Assembly (NCBI GenBank): GCA_030849085.1
Contig: JASAOM010001124.1
Span: 310,001 to 374,000, forward strand
From: Borovskyia barvae
Taxonomy: Eukaryota; Euglenozoa; Kinetoplastea; Trypanosomatida; Trypanosomatidae
Reading direction: 5' to 3'
DNA: 64,000 nucleotides
Shown here: piece after piece, positions 19,701 to 29,379 of the stretch
Layout of the letters: each line of letters begins with the position of its first letter
How positions within the stretch are numbered: the first letter of the stretch is position 1
Notes under the pieces: model-generated
What the model was told of the DNA's origin: nothing
Database searches by the model: none
The model's input: the letters and a program-made list of their open reading frames with translations, nothing else
Position numbers and translations under genes: made by a program

Positions 19701-21466
19701 AAGATGTCTCTCCTGCGGCAAAAGTCGCCACCTCCCGCTGGGCCCTCGTGGCACGCGCCGTGGGCACTTTCGAGCGGGATAAGCACCATCGCCAGCGAGT
19801 TTACGAAGTGTTTATAGAGTACTGCACGGCGTACCGACACAAGATTGCCGCCAAAGCAAACGCGGATGGTGAAAATAAGAAGCCTAACTTCGACAGGGGC
19901 TTGAGCGACGCGGAAGTTGCAAGCAAGCGGATGGGCGTTAGTTACGGAGAAGCGTTCCTCGTTCAGGATGACGAGTTTCCCAACCCATCAGACCACGTAG
20001 ACGACGGTACGAATTTGTCGCTCGGTGATGACTTGGACTCCCCTTCCTCGAAAGCCGCCAGTGGCTCGATACGGGCAGAGGTGCATGCAAAAGTTCACAA
20101 AGCGTTGCAGAACGACGCGGAAATCAATCGTGCAGCGTCTGCCGCGGTCGGTGCACGGGAGCAGGTGGTCGCAGGGGCCATCATCACACAGGAGGACCTC
20201 GAGGCAATGGGAGCCACAGACTGCACTCTGGACGAGGTGAACGCTTTTTTCAAGCCCGACTTCGACGCCCACAAATACTTGCGTGTTTCGTGGGAGCAGT
20301 ACGTTCAGGCCCGGCAGCTGCAGGAACAGCAAGGGTCGATTGCAGTGCCCGGTGGTGGCGGTGGTGATGTCCAGGGTAAGTCCGGCACCGCCGATCGTGC
20401 TTACACTCTACGATTGCCTGATGTGCTGCAGATGTTGAGCGATGTTCAAGCGACTTTGACCGAGGTCACGGTGCGCATGAAGGCATTGACTAGCAGTTCG
20501 GTCCTGCAGGCCGGCCTCCGACCACAACTAGAGCCTCCGTCGCATCCAGAGCAGCCCTGCCCACTTTGTAGTCGTCGTGACACCTGTGAGCTGGATCGCC
20601 AGAGGCGGCGCGAGGCCATGGCTCGCATTGCGCGTGATCTGCAAAGCAAGATGGATGCAGTGGAAGCCAAATGCCGAGCTGCCTTGACCGAGCGTGATGA
20701 GGCACTCGGCGAAGTAAGGCGGCTGAGAATGGAGCTCCGGCACACGGCGCCGACGTCCCCGGGGCGAACGTCTTCCCCGGTGGGAGGCCCACTTCAGCCA
20801 ACGGCGTCATCGCCGGAGGTATCGCCGCGAACCGGGCAGGCCAACCACGTCCGTCGGCACACTTCATCGCCGCAGAACGGGACGAGTGAGTCGGGGACGG
20901 CCTCAGAGGCTCCCCTCCTCCGGATCCGACAAGGTGGCGATAAAAGCGCCATCTCTCCTCTCGGCATCGAAACATCGGGAACAGGACAGGCGGTCGACAC
21001 CCCAGCAAAACCGGCGCCGGGAGCTCTTCAACTGGCTGACGCACAGCGCATCAACACGGAGGGAGACGAACGTCCGATTGCATTCATGTCAGGCGCCGCA
21101 AAGCGAGCGAGTCACATCACTTTCAACGAAGACTGCGATGCTCCTCCGAACGTGTGCAATGATAGCGACCAGGGCGACGACCTTTCCATGCCTTCCTATC
21201 GTCGCACCACGGCGGTCATGGTTCCCAAGCCAGCCCCGCCCGCGATGCGGAGCAGCATACGACCGAGGCTTTCGTCCTCCAGTTTCACAGCGGTGTCAAC
21301 CCCTCAGCGGGCCAGGCGGAAATCCGAAGTTGGATTTCTCGTGGATCCGGTGATCGACACGAGTGACGAGGAGACTAAAGGTAGTGGCCAAGAAGCGGTC
21401 AAAACTACAAAGATCCAGAGTGATGGGGAAGAGTCTCAGACACCCTCAAAACCAGAAGCTGACTGA
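16655..21466 (+). CDS. Large coiled-coil protein with p28/AXDND1-like motif
   Basis: The product has 1603 residues. The first 450 are mostly disordered. About 500-570 is more ordered, with LLDRLTSLSQTRIPDTWW followed by SLPYLGRLP. Around 735-930 is a helical region whose core EVVRQVASHCAERGALL (792-808) closely resembles the IRQV..C.ERG.LL signature of axonemal dynein light chain p28 and the related long protein AXDND1; a coiled coil follows (about 815-895). Later helices end near a Cys cluster (C1302, C1305, C1311) and a final coiled coil (about 1310-1370); the last 230 residues are Ser/Pro-rich. Length and coiled-coil layout fit AXDND1 better than the roughly 250-residue p28. Inference: a flagellar axoneme or cytoskeletal protein. 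The motif was recognised by eye only. A 10-base-offset upstream ATG (16645) is odd. Confidence 0.85.
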   Translation: MSGMSDELPGLRQSRQQRVLSPKSFLAGSGDTAEVKTISKYGAGVSASTVKSAQHAFSQARNGFKSIPTSESIIALPHLQAGGRLGIAGSGCAQVPLEVSAATTASPKGLRSTIPQGLPTGKGLASPSSPGTPSHLEYVGLGPSLTREAYSLPSQSPHGSAADRDASVDIFALQDATTGVLMRYLNTDEPVRSAGGAAEQNTRTQHSSPPTVTSRSGDENPDASSTVMGSLLVRATPMISAAMLETGVDDRITPFLLDQLIHRYRRRGRATAPVASRRQNDRHKAQVQHQHRKVDAPARVASPGSPHGRRKEQPAEVQSDGAAAELPYHEPPSMVAAYDTFSITEPANDDKAPLTSLQDNENPPTAAAPPVGTVDALADVIADYANELSETTGAPPPVKEKGGRGGTAVKLPFATTMTSTEYAHIAAAVSGNDGAFVRQLVGYYSARADAELPSSARRREIQLGDIEALSRSSARTRMTRHEGRIMSLGGAASVHNSFPASSPMPEFCLLDGVLSVSREYIAQRCSVGKLGLSTSALSEQRRFLLDRLTSLSQTRIPDTWWVTSLPYLGRLPMASLATNPTKAAVSDVRSRHPMLTSMPNVGASSSKVGAEISSGGASRGSKNSDVWSSHAAEDVWNGSEQPLHMTMTANGTDTAVKEAIRQVSVVGTGAANNAALAGGGPLTSGGSALHSVIFPAARPVERSQTYLLAEVLDRMLRDPSHPRWLALLSDPQVARYILADDEDEHADEIDCKKENDDPLDNDLWGPLGEQRLMAYTDAATHVLDILDTGIAEVVRQVASHCAERGALLDMLRQSVMDIASSHIHLLKQVKQQAHRDAFSAQQLRKENMQLSSELGNTTRALQELQKAHNELLLRVEPLQRKSDRLDELMARVAARARRFETSHHDEHTALLQALEEFMAQSAGSALDNFLTEMHDLQVRHTDGDGASTGSGAANADGAPLLSEMPSVTVARSQALEQRQTMERLYTDSYQLLRSLQATVEATNELCGPLYDKMILKDVSPAAKVATSRWALVARAVGTFERDKHHRQRVYEVFIEYCTAYRHKIAAKANADGENKKPNFDRGLSDAEVASKRMGVSYGEAFLVQDDEFPNPSDHVDDGTNLSLGDDLDSPSSKAASGSIRAEVHAKVHKALQNDAEINRAASAAVGAREQVVAGAIITQEDLEAMGATDCTLDEVNAFFKPDFDAHKYLRVSWEQYVQARQLQEQQGSIAVPGGGGGDVQGKSGTADRAYTLRLPDVLQMLSDVQATLTEVTVRMKALTSSSVLQAGLRPQLEPPSHPEQPCPLCSRRDTCELDRQRRREAMARIARDLQSKMDAVEAKCRAALTERDEALGEVRRLRMELRHTAPTSPGRTSSPVGGPLQPTASSPEVSPRTGQANHVRRHTSSPQNGTSESGTASEAPLLRIRQGGDKSAISPLGIETSGTGQAVDTPAKPAPGALQLADAQRINTEGDERPIAFMSGAAKRASHITFNEDCDAPPNVCNDSDQGDDLSMPSYRRTTAVMVPKPAPPAMRSSIRPRLSSSSFTAVSTPQRARRKSEVGFLVDPVIDTSDEETKGSGQEAVKTTKIQSDGEESQTPSKPEAD

Positions 21467-22535
21467 GACGACTACGGCATCGTTCGTTGTGGCGCTTCTC
21501 ATTTCTTTTTTCTTGTGCTTTTTTTGTTCTCGTGGTTTCACAATGTGAAGGCTCGGTATTTCCCTTTCTCTCTTCCGGTGTGTGCGCTGGCCATTGCTTC
21601 TGCTCTGATTGAATGTCTTCTTTGTACGGAAGCCCTTTTTCGCGGAGGGGGGGACGAGAAAATGTACGGCACATCCACGAGTCCACTGCACCCGTCTTAC
21701 GGTGCGATCTTGTGTATGTACGTGTGTGTGCGTGTTGATGAACGGACTGGTACGATGAGCTGAAACAGAGGGAGGAGGACGAAGTGCGCGTCGGTGGATT
21801 CGAAAACGTACGGTCGGTACCTCGCAACCCCCATTTCAATATCACTTGGTGGGACTTGACCCCCTCTCTCTGACCTCCCCCCCCTCTCCCCCTCAACTCC
21901 TCTTTGTGGCTCCCACACCCAGGAAACGGAGAGGAAAGGTGGTGCCTCCTACGCGAGCACCTCCTCACACCACACTATACGCGGTACAGTCAACATCGCC
22001 GAGTGTGATGGTGTCCGTGGCAGAGCACACCGGTGGGGATATAAGACATAGGCATTGCATTCTATGTATATAGTTGGCCATTCCTCTTTTTTTCTCTTTC
22101 ACCCATCATGTGATAGTTGCGCAATGTGAAGGCTCTCCCTCCTTCCCCTCCCTCCACCCTCCCGCATCGTACTACTATCGTAGGAAGAGGAGTAGGGGGG
22201 GGAGAAAATGCTGAGAAACTGCAGAAAGAAGGGAGATGTAAAGAGAGAAGCGTATTGCTCTCTGCTCTCTTCTCGTGCCCCTCCCACCCCACCGCCACCC
22301 TCAGTCACTCCGCGCAAAGTGCTCCGCCTACAATGCGGGGGGGGAGGGGACCTGCTTCTTGCTCGTTTTCTCTCATTACCGAAGCGGCTTCACCGCCGCT
22401 ATGCTGTCAAAGAAAGCAAAAACCCGCAGTGTGTCGTTGACAACATGAAAAAAGAGAATGCACCATAGCACATATTGCGAATAAAAACATAGCGTCCACG
22501 TCGTATGACGACGGTAGACTTCAGGAGACTCGGCG

Positions 22536-22574
22536 ATATATATATATATATATATTTATTTATTTATTTATTTC
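22536..22574. repeat. (AT)n followed by (TTTA)n
   Basis: Twenty bases of AT dinucleotides pass directly into four to five TTTA units. Confidence 0.95.
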
Positions 22575-22734
22575 TAAGATGCGCTGAAATGCAAATGAAA
22601 CCTACTGCTCCTTCTCTTTTTCCTTCCTCTCTTTCTCGGACGCCCTATATCGATTTCTCCTTGTCAAACGAATTGCGAAGACGTTGGCATGCAGCAATAA
22701 ACATTGGACTTCATTTCCAATATTTATTCACATA

Positions 22735-22769
22735 TCTATCTATCTATCAATATATATATCTATATATAT
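22735..22769. repeat. (TATC)n and (TA)n repeat
   Basis: Four tetranucleotide TATC units followed by short TA runs separated by a C. Confidence 0.9.
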
Positions 22770-23180
22770 GGTGCCCACTGACTGAGCCTAACATCCTTAT
22801 TGTACGTTCTCCTAGCTTCTGGTCGGTACGCTGTTGTGGATAGGACTTGGAGGTTAAGGGGGATTATTCTTCGTTTCCGCTGCCTTCCCTTCCCTCCCCC
22901 TCCCCCTCTTCTGCTTTTGCACGTCTTAGATTCCTTACCTTCGATTCCCTCTCGCTTTGCCCACTTTCACCACGCGGGTGCCAGCAAATTCTCCGCTTCA
23001 CCTTTATATATTCTCAAAGAGATTGCGTACAGTACGTGTTGCTGCACTTCCCGATAGATTTTTCGGCGCGTATGTGGGGTGTTAATCGCGGTTTGCGTAT
23101 AACTGTGACTTCCTGAACTTTGGGGGAAGGCACGCGACCTCACGGGTTTTGAAAGGCTTCGAACATAAAAAGAGATCACT

Positions 23181-23203
23181 ATATATATATATATATATAT
23201 ATA
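23181..23203. repeat. (AT)n microsatellite
   Basis: Pure AT dinucleotide run of 23 bases, about 180 bases upstream of the next gene. Confidence 0.95.
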
Positions 23204-23384
23204 CATATGTATCCCGTGTAGTTTCGATTGCTGTTGATTTTCAGTATAAATACTACGTCAACTCGTGGCGAGCCCTTGTAACTCGGTAAACCTCCTCAAA
23301 GAAGAGTACGCCGTTTCTTCGGTAGTTGCAGCCATCTCTCTGCCTCCCTTTCTTCTTCTTTATCCCCTTACTTTCTCTCTGAAA

Positions 23385-26081
23385 ATGTCAGCAATGGAAG
23401 ACGAAGAGACATTTGACTGTACTGTGCGCGCTAATGGCAGCATTGGTGGTGGAGGTGATGGCAGCTTTATAGCGGGCAACAGCAGTATCATCGACCTAGC
23501 AACGATGGGTTCCCTTGTTGAGTCCATCAGTCGTCGCTTCGAAACCTATCGGCGAAGGCGATCTGCCGCGACACCTAACAGCACACCAGGTGACAACTCC
23601 ATCATTGCTCCACCCACCCCGCGCTCTATTCTCGGCGACAGCGAAACGCTACTGGCGGGCAACGGGGGTTCCTCGGTGTTGAAAACGCACGTTCAGGCAT
23701 TGTCGTCATCACAGGCACCTCTGATGCCACCGTCGGACAATGAGCAGAGGCCCATTTCGATTTCGAACCGACGACCACCCCCCTATTGGGAAGAGCGAGA
23801 GATGTATCTCGCTGCTGAAGAGCTGTGCTGCTACGTCAACGGGGGGGTTAACTACCGCGTTTTGTGTCGGCAGTATCAACGTGCCCTGGAGCTTTTGCTC
23901 GCCCTTGTACGCGAGGATTTGAATATGTGCACGTCGGGTGAACTGGAAGTGGCCCCACGAGGGACGCAGCAATGCTTTCTGAACACGCTGAAAACGTTGC
24001 TTAAGGAATCGCAAGGACTGCTAGAAAGTGCTGGCGTGGAGATTCCGCAAGGACTGACCTCGTTGATCGAGAACCTGTGCGAGACTGGCGGTGTCACGCG
24101 AACGGGCGGTTCCGCTCACCAGAGCCTCTCCACTTCCGGCGCTCACGCCAGTTCGCCGTCACCGGCTCCATCTCCGCTATTTCAGATGGGCCGCTCCTTT
24201 ACCTCGTCCGTGATTTTAAGTGGGCGTAACGAAGATACCGACGCGAAGCGGACGACGACGATGATGGTGGCAGCATCGGAAAGGGAGTCGAAACACCACG
24301 CCGCCCCGTCAGAGACTGCACCTGTGGTGGCAAAGCGTCCGCCGTCGGCGAACCTCAATAACAGCCATGAGCGAGGGGCAGGAACCGCGCCCAATGAGGA
24401 TGCCACCGCTGGACTCGTGCGGCGTCAAGCAGCCCTTCCGTCCACTCGCCATAACTGGAAATCACCCAACAGCGGTAGTGTCTTGTTAAACCACGCGGGT
24501 ACCCACAATGACTGTGCCTCACGAGCAGCACCGCAACCTCTACAAACACACGTGAACGGCTCTCTCGGAGGACTTCCGCTTTCGTCAAGTACACGCCGTC
24601 ATGCCCCCCTGTTGACCGCCATCGTTGACGGCGGCCAAGACAGGGATAGCCACGATATCGTGGACAAGCGTGGCTCCCACGAGGAAGGGCGTAGCATTTT
24701 GAGGAAAAATGATAGCACCAGCAGCGTACCTGGCGCAGCTGCCGTGGCTTCGACCTCTGGAGGCGGTCTTGAGATGGGGCGATCCCCACCACACCGGTGG
24801 AGCCTTCGCGGCCGCTCTCCGTTTATGAGACATACGCCTTCCACCCTGGGGACTCCCCTGCGACGCGGCAATGTCGTAAACATGTCGCCCGTTCTCTCCA
24901 CGCCTCCTCCGCGTCCCCCATCGGGCAGTCTTGCATCGGAAGGGTCAGGATTGCGCGGAAATCACACAGCGAACCAAAGTTCCAATCCCGCCGGCCAACA
25001 GAACGAGAAAGTGGCTGTCGAATGGGAGGAGGATGTCGATCGCAGTGACGCTCACCCACCGCAACATCATCGCCGTCGTCGAATGGAAGAGCTGTACGGT
25101 GGGTGGTATGCCCTGGAAGGCATGTCCCTGTTGAACGACGCGCTGGCTGTCGTATTCACACGTGAATACGATCGGGGCTCCGCTGAAGGATGCAAGAGCG
25201 GCTTCGATGCTTTCCAGCGCGCCTTCAACCGGAAGATTATGCCAGGGTTGCAGTCGTTCGCCAATTTTCAATTGCGTATCACGGACATGGTGCCGCTGCA
25301 CAGCGCTTATCTCTCAAGCTGTCTCGCCAAGTGTGTGCGGCCGAACGATGCAGTTTTGGATCACCTCAAGGGTATCGATCAGGATCGCACGCCCGAAGTT
25401 TTGCTTTTGGGAGGGCTTCGATTAGGTAGCCGTGGGGTGGTGGCTTTGGTGGAAAGCGTCGTGCCGCGCCTCTATCGTCTTCACCGACTGGACCTTAGCG
25501 ACAACGACGTGGATGACGCAGCAGTGGTTCAGCTCGCCCGCACGCTGCGGTATCACCCCTCTCTCCAATCCCTCAACCTGTCGCGTAACCCCCTGACCGA
25601 CCATTCCGTGCACCTTCTCTTGCGCTTGAGGCACACGCTTCCACAGCTGTCGGATGTACTGCTTCAGAGCACGGCCATGACCGCCTCGGCGCGAGAGATA
25701 ATAGAAACGGAGGTGGCCTATCCGGGCACCTACATGAAGCCTCCCGCGCCTCATCTCAGAGACCAGAAATCTGTTTCTGGCGCTCGTGAAGGAGCCGCCC
25801 AGTCTCCTAAGAACAGGTCGGCAGCAGCGTCCATGCCACGCTTCACTCTGCCGCCTCCTGTACCGAAGGGAGGAGAAAAGAAGGTAGGGCCGCCCGATCT
25901 CACCTCGACACGTGCCGAGTCCTTGCCGGTGATGAGCACGTTGCATCACAGTATCGCTCCTTCCTCTCAAGCGACCTTTCCCCGCGGCTTGGGCGTCAAG
26001 TTAGAACCCCTCCAGCCTGCCAGTCTTCGCGTGAAGCAGCCCCCGCTCCAGTCCGATTCGACCAACTTGCTTCCTGAATAA
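23385..26081 (+). CDS. Leucine-rich-repeat protein
   Basis: The product has 898 residues; ATG 23385 is the first in frame and lies just after a pyrimidine tract (AG at 23330-23331). N-terminal helices include VESISRRFETYRRRR and a Cys/Leu-rich helical block near 130-240 (YLAAEELCCYVNGGVNYRVL). Residues about 240-560 are disordered. A second helical block follows (MEELYGGWYALEGMSLLND). At about 675-760 are two to three leucine-rich repeats of the ribonuclease-inhibitor type: LHRLDLSDNDVDDAAVVQLA and LQSLNLSRNPLTDHSVHLLL. The last 130 residues are Pro/Ser-rich. LRR tails of this kind bind protein partners, and several trypanosomatid examples are cytoskeletal. No enzyme motif is seen and the partner is unknown. 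Confidence 0.88.
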   Translation: MSAMEDEETFDCTVRANGSIGGGGDGSFIAGNSSIIDLATMGSLVESISRRFETYRRRRSAATPNSTPGDNSIIAPPTPRSILGDSETLLAGNGGSSVLKTHVQALSSSQAPLMPPSDNEQRPISISNRRPPPYWEEREMYLAAEELCCYVNGGVNYRVLCRQYQRALELLLALVREDLNMCTSGELEVAPRGTQQCFLNTLKTLLKESQGLLESAGVEIPQGLTSLIENLCETGGVTRTGGSAHQSLSTSGAHASSPSPAPSPLFQMGRSFTSSVILSGRNEDTDAKRTTTMMVAASERESKHHAAPSETAPVVAKRPPSANLNNSHERGAGTAPNEDATAGLVRRQAALPSTRHNWKSPNSGSVLLNHAGTHNDCASRAAPQPLQTHVNGSLGGLPLSSSTRRHAPLLTAIVDGGQDRDSHDIVDKRGSHEEGRSILRKNDSTSSVPGAAAVASTSGGGLEMGRSPPHRWSLRGRSPFMRHTPSTLGTPLRRGNVVNMSPVLSTPPPRPPSGSLASEGSGLRGNHTANQSSNPAGQQNEKVAVEWEEDVDRSDAHPPQHHRRRRMEELYGGWYALEGMSLLNDALAVVFTREYDRGSAEGCKSGFDAFQRAFNRKIMPGLQSFANFQLRITDMVPLHSAYLSSCLAKCVRPNDAVLDHLKGIDQDRTPEVLLLGGLRLGSRGVVALVESVVPRLYRLHRLDLSDNDVDDAAVVQLARTLRYHPSLQSLNLSRNPLTDHSVHLLLRLRHTLPQLSDVLLQSTAMTASAREIIETEVAYPGTYMKPPAPHLRDQKSVSGAREGAAQSPKNRSAAASMPRFTLPPPVPKGGEKKVGPPDLTSTRAESLPVMSTLHHSIAPSSQATFPRGLGVKLEPLQPASLRVKQPPLQSDSTNLLPE

Positions 26082-27822
26082 AGAACTCTAGTGAACCTAC
26101 TCACAACTTACAGGACGCTCCCTAGCAAGGGAAACGGGATTGTGGTGTGCACCCGGGACGCTCCAAATGACGGGGAGGGTAAAACAGTGGCGACGTGAGA
26201 GCTGCAACGCAGCCTTCTTCTACTCCTCCTTCCTTTCTCTTTTCGAAGTTTGTGTCGCCGAAAAAGGGGAAGACCCCAGCACACACTGATGTACATACAT
26301 ACGTACCCACGCTCAGTGGACGAGAAAGACTTCAGGTTACGACGGGCATTAACCTCGGCTGTTTCTTCCCTCACCCCCTCTGCCTTCCTCTGCTCGGTCT
26401 CCTTTAGCGATGATCGTCTTTTGAACTGTTATGGCGCTTTTCTCAGATCGTCACCGCAGGTATATTTTCATGACGGGGCGGTGCCTCTTTCCCTCCCTCG
26501 CTTCTGCGTTGAACGCCGAACGTTTAGGCAGACAGCTGTGAAAGCGCCTGGTTTACGGCTGGCGAACGACACGGTAGTGTTACTGCCCTTTCCTTTTTGA
26601 ATCGAGTCGGCACGACCGTCGTTCTTCGCTCTCTTTCATGTACGTTTTCCAGAATATTTCTTTTTGTATTTGTGTATAGGTAGTCTGTGTTGCGCTCGTT
26701 GATGTTTCATCTGTGTTCTACTGTTTTGTTTTAGTGGGGGGGGAAAGCAAACACTGTGACGCCTCGTCGTCTCCTACCTCTTTTTCCTTCTCTCTTGCCG
26801 CGTACGTAGATGGAGCAGTTGTTGTTGTTACCCTCGCGGAAAAGGCGAAAGAAGATGTGATGTGGAAAGGAGGAGGGGGGGGGGACGAAGTGGGATGGGG
26901 GAGGGGGGGAGGCTTTCTATTTTCGACTGCTTTATGCGCTTTTCTTCCCACTGTACCTTCACGTGCAGCATCGTATACATTCCCTTCAAGCAGGATGAGC
27001 CCGTTATGGGGGTAGCAACGCAGATGCGTGCGTCCTGCTGTTTTTTTTTCTTGCATCCGTTCATATCGCACTGTGTTTGACGAGGGTGAATTGTTCGAGA
27101 AAGTGGGGTGATCGTTTTCCTCTTTTTTTAAAAGTCTGCATATACATATGTATATATATATATATATATATACAGATATATGGGTGGTTTCATTCTATCA
27201 TCATCGTTGTTGTTGTTTTCGCCCTTCGCCCACCCTTGACACGCGGATATCTCTCGCTGCCGAGAAAATAAAAGGAAGAAGTGGATACATATACACACGC
27301 ATTTCAGCGCCTTTAAAAAAAAGCTTCAAACTTGATACCTCTCATTGGTATGCAGCATTCTGGTCTGCTGTTTTTTAGCTGCTGTGCAGGCACCGCTGCG
27401 AAAAACGCATGCAGTCTCCCTGTCTGTATTCGTTCCGTACCTCTCCCTCCCTCCTTCGTCCACATGTTGATTCACTTTTTCTGGTATCTCTGTTTTTGAC
27501 CACCTTTCTCTCTTCTCGCCTACACGCACACGCGCGTGTTTTGGCGATACCAGTACCGTGCATAAACTCGGCTCCCCCTCCCCTTCCTTCACTCTCCCTC
27601 TCTTCCCATTTTTGCACATCTGCTATTCTGCGCGCGTTGATCTCACCGGGATAAGTCACACGTGCTACGGCTGTTGTCGTGTGCGTGGGCGCGCAACCGA
27701 GTAACTCGACGTATGGTGTCATTCTGCATACCTCTCGGAGACTTACTTTTCACGTGAGTTTGTGTAAAAAGGGGGGGGGGTTGAAGTTGTGCCTGCCTTC
27801 CGCGTGCGGTGGGTTTGCTGTC
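26082..27822. other. Spacer with TA tract
   Basis: About 1.7 kb. Holds G-rich bases near 26870-26910, a TA tract at 27151-27172, and pyrimidine-rich bases from 27410 to 27610. A stretch ending at 26600 translates plausibly but has no ATG. No gene is called. Confidence 0.65.
27151..27172. repeat. (TA)n microsatellite
   Basis: Pure TA run of 22 bases with imperfect TA on both sides. Confidence 0.95.
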
Positions 27823-29379
27823 ATGCCCAAAAGTCATGGAAGCACCAGCCGCAATGGCGAGGTTTCCGTGCGCGGTCGCTACGCTGCGACAGTGGAAAAG
27901 GGTGAGAATGCCTGGAAGCGCGAATGGAGTAGCTTCATGTCTGGAGTGAATCTGAAAAGATTGCGCGACGGCACAAGCGGGGTGGCCTTGAAAGCCTCCG
28001 CTGATATCGAACAGCTGCTCGGTGAGCTGGAAGCCACGCCAGGGGTAAAAGCAGCTGCTGTTGAATCAAGTGATATGGGTGGTGACGCACAAGTCAATAG
28101 TGATGGCATCCCGTTATCAGCGGCAGCAGGCCATGCCAACTTCTCTTATCTCTTCACGTCCCCTGCAGAACGGCGTGCCGAACGAGACGCCCGCGAGCGC
28201 GCTGAGCTCGAGCGCCGCAAAGCTCAACAGCTCGAGCAGATGGCGAAGAAGGATCCCTTGAGTGTTCTGAGCAAACATCAGCGCGCGATGCACGATGCTG
28301 AGCAGCGCGGGTTACTGCTGGAGGGCATGTCACGCAAGGAGCGACGTAGCTTCCTCCACCTCACTGTGACGGAGGCGCAGAAGAAGGCGGAGGAGCAGGC
28401 TCGAGAGTTCAAGTTGCACGATCTTATGGATGGGAAGATAGCCTGGTATCAGCAAGGGCCGCACCCTATCGACCTCATTGCCGAAAAACTTGTGCGACGG
28501 AAGGCAGAGAAAAGGGGGAAGCAGCTCGGCCTCAAATATAATTATCTCCTCCCGCATCCATCCTGGCTGGCAAAGCGAGCGCAAAGACGTCGGGAAAGCC
28601 TCCTCGTAGGCCTTGGAAAACGGCTTGTCTTCGTGGAAGCTAGGAGGGACAATGGAGATGGCCATAGCGCTGCAGAGACGGAGACCTTGGTAGTTGACCC
28701 TCTTCATCAGCGGACGGTGCCGCTGCGCGACATGAACCTCCTTTTCGATACTCACATCTCCTCCTCGCCTGCGGTGCGTGATACCACCGGCGAGGATCCT
28801 CCAGCTGCCGCTCCTGACGGTGCAGTGACGGGGAACAATGGAGCTGTGGGTGAAGTGGAGATGAGCGGTATGGGTAGCCACTCGACATCTCATCCTGGAG
28901 CAGGGAGGCCAGCATCAGGGAATTCCTCATCGAAGGCTGGGTTAGGGGATAGAGGAGCTTTTTCTCTGCAGTCTCAGTCATCATCATCCACGGCGCCCTC
29001 TGCATCTATGCCTGATGTTGGCGTCCTGCAAGACCCCTCTCGTATTGCCACTTCATTTGTGCGCCGTGTAGTGCGAGATCGCTGCACAGCCCTCGCCATT
29101 CAACAGTTGAATCGCACAACAAACTACTTGAGTTCAGAACTCGTGAAAGAACCCTCTCTGCACCCCGATGATGCGCCACTTGCGAGTGGTCTTCCGGTAA
29201 AGAGTCTCAGCTACACCGCAGCCGCAGCAGCGGCGACTTCGGGCTCTCCCACCGTGGGGAAGCGCTCTTCTGCCGTGCGAGAGAGGCGAACCGTACCTGA
29301 TGGAAAGAAGGATAAGCACCACACTGTCGGCCGGCGCAGGCGCGCGTCACCTGGGCAGGGCGACACTGAATCCCGATGA
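27823..29379 (+). CDS. Unknown basic protein with charged helical core
   Basis: The product has 518 residues. ATG 27823 is the first in frame; a GTG-led extension back to 27679 reads through a poly-G run and is disregarded. The N-terminus MPKSHGSTSRNGEVSVRGRY is basic. Residues about 115-200 form a strongly charged single helix (ERRAERDARERAELERRKAQ). A conserved-looking block follows to about 275 (MDGKIAWYQQGPHPIDLIAE; KYNYLLPHPSWLAKRAQRRR). The rest is Ser/Ala-rich with a basic tail. The charge pattern suggests an RNA or ribosome-associated protein, but that is inference; no domain is recognised. It is preceded only by weak splice-acceptor candidates, and an ATG at 27712 could form an upstream ORF if splicing occurs earlier. 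Confidence 0.83.
   Translation: MPKSHGSTSRNGEVSVRGRYAATVEKGENAWKREWSSFMSGVNLKRLRDGTSGVALKASADIEQLLGELEATPGVKAAAVESSDMGGDAQVNSDGIPLSAAAGHANFSYLFTSPAERRAERDARERAELERRKAQQLEQMAKKDPLSVLSKHQRAMHDAEQRGLLLEGMSRKERRSFLHLTVTEAQKKAEEQAREFKLHDLMDGKIAWYQQGPHPIDLIAEKLVRRKAEKRGKQLGLKYNYLLPHPSWLAKRAQRRRESLLVGLGKRLVFVEARRDNGDGHSAAETETLVVDPLHQRTVPLRDMNLLFDTHISSSPAVRDTTGEDPPAAAPDGAVTGNNGAVGEVEMSGMGSHSTSHPGAGRPASGNSSSKAGLGDRGAFSLQSQSSSSTAPSASMPDVGVLQDPSRIATSFVRRVVRDRCTALAIQQLNRTTNYLSSELVKEPSLHPDDAPLASGLPVKSLSYTAAAAAATSGSPTVGKRSSAVRERRTVPDGKKDKHHTVGRRRRASPGQGDTESR

Larger units (their letters stand above)
21467..23384. other. Spacer rich in simple repeats
   Basis: About 1.9 kb. Holds an AT tract followed by TTTA repeats (22536-22574), TATC/TA repeats (22735-22769), a TA tract (23181-23203) and several C/T tracts. 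No frame has a convincing protein. The bases before 23385 are pyrimidine-rich. Confidence 0.7.
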
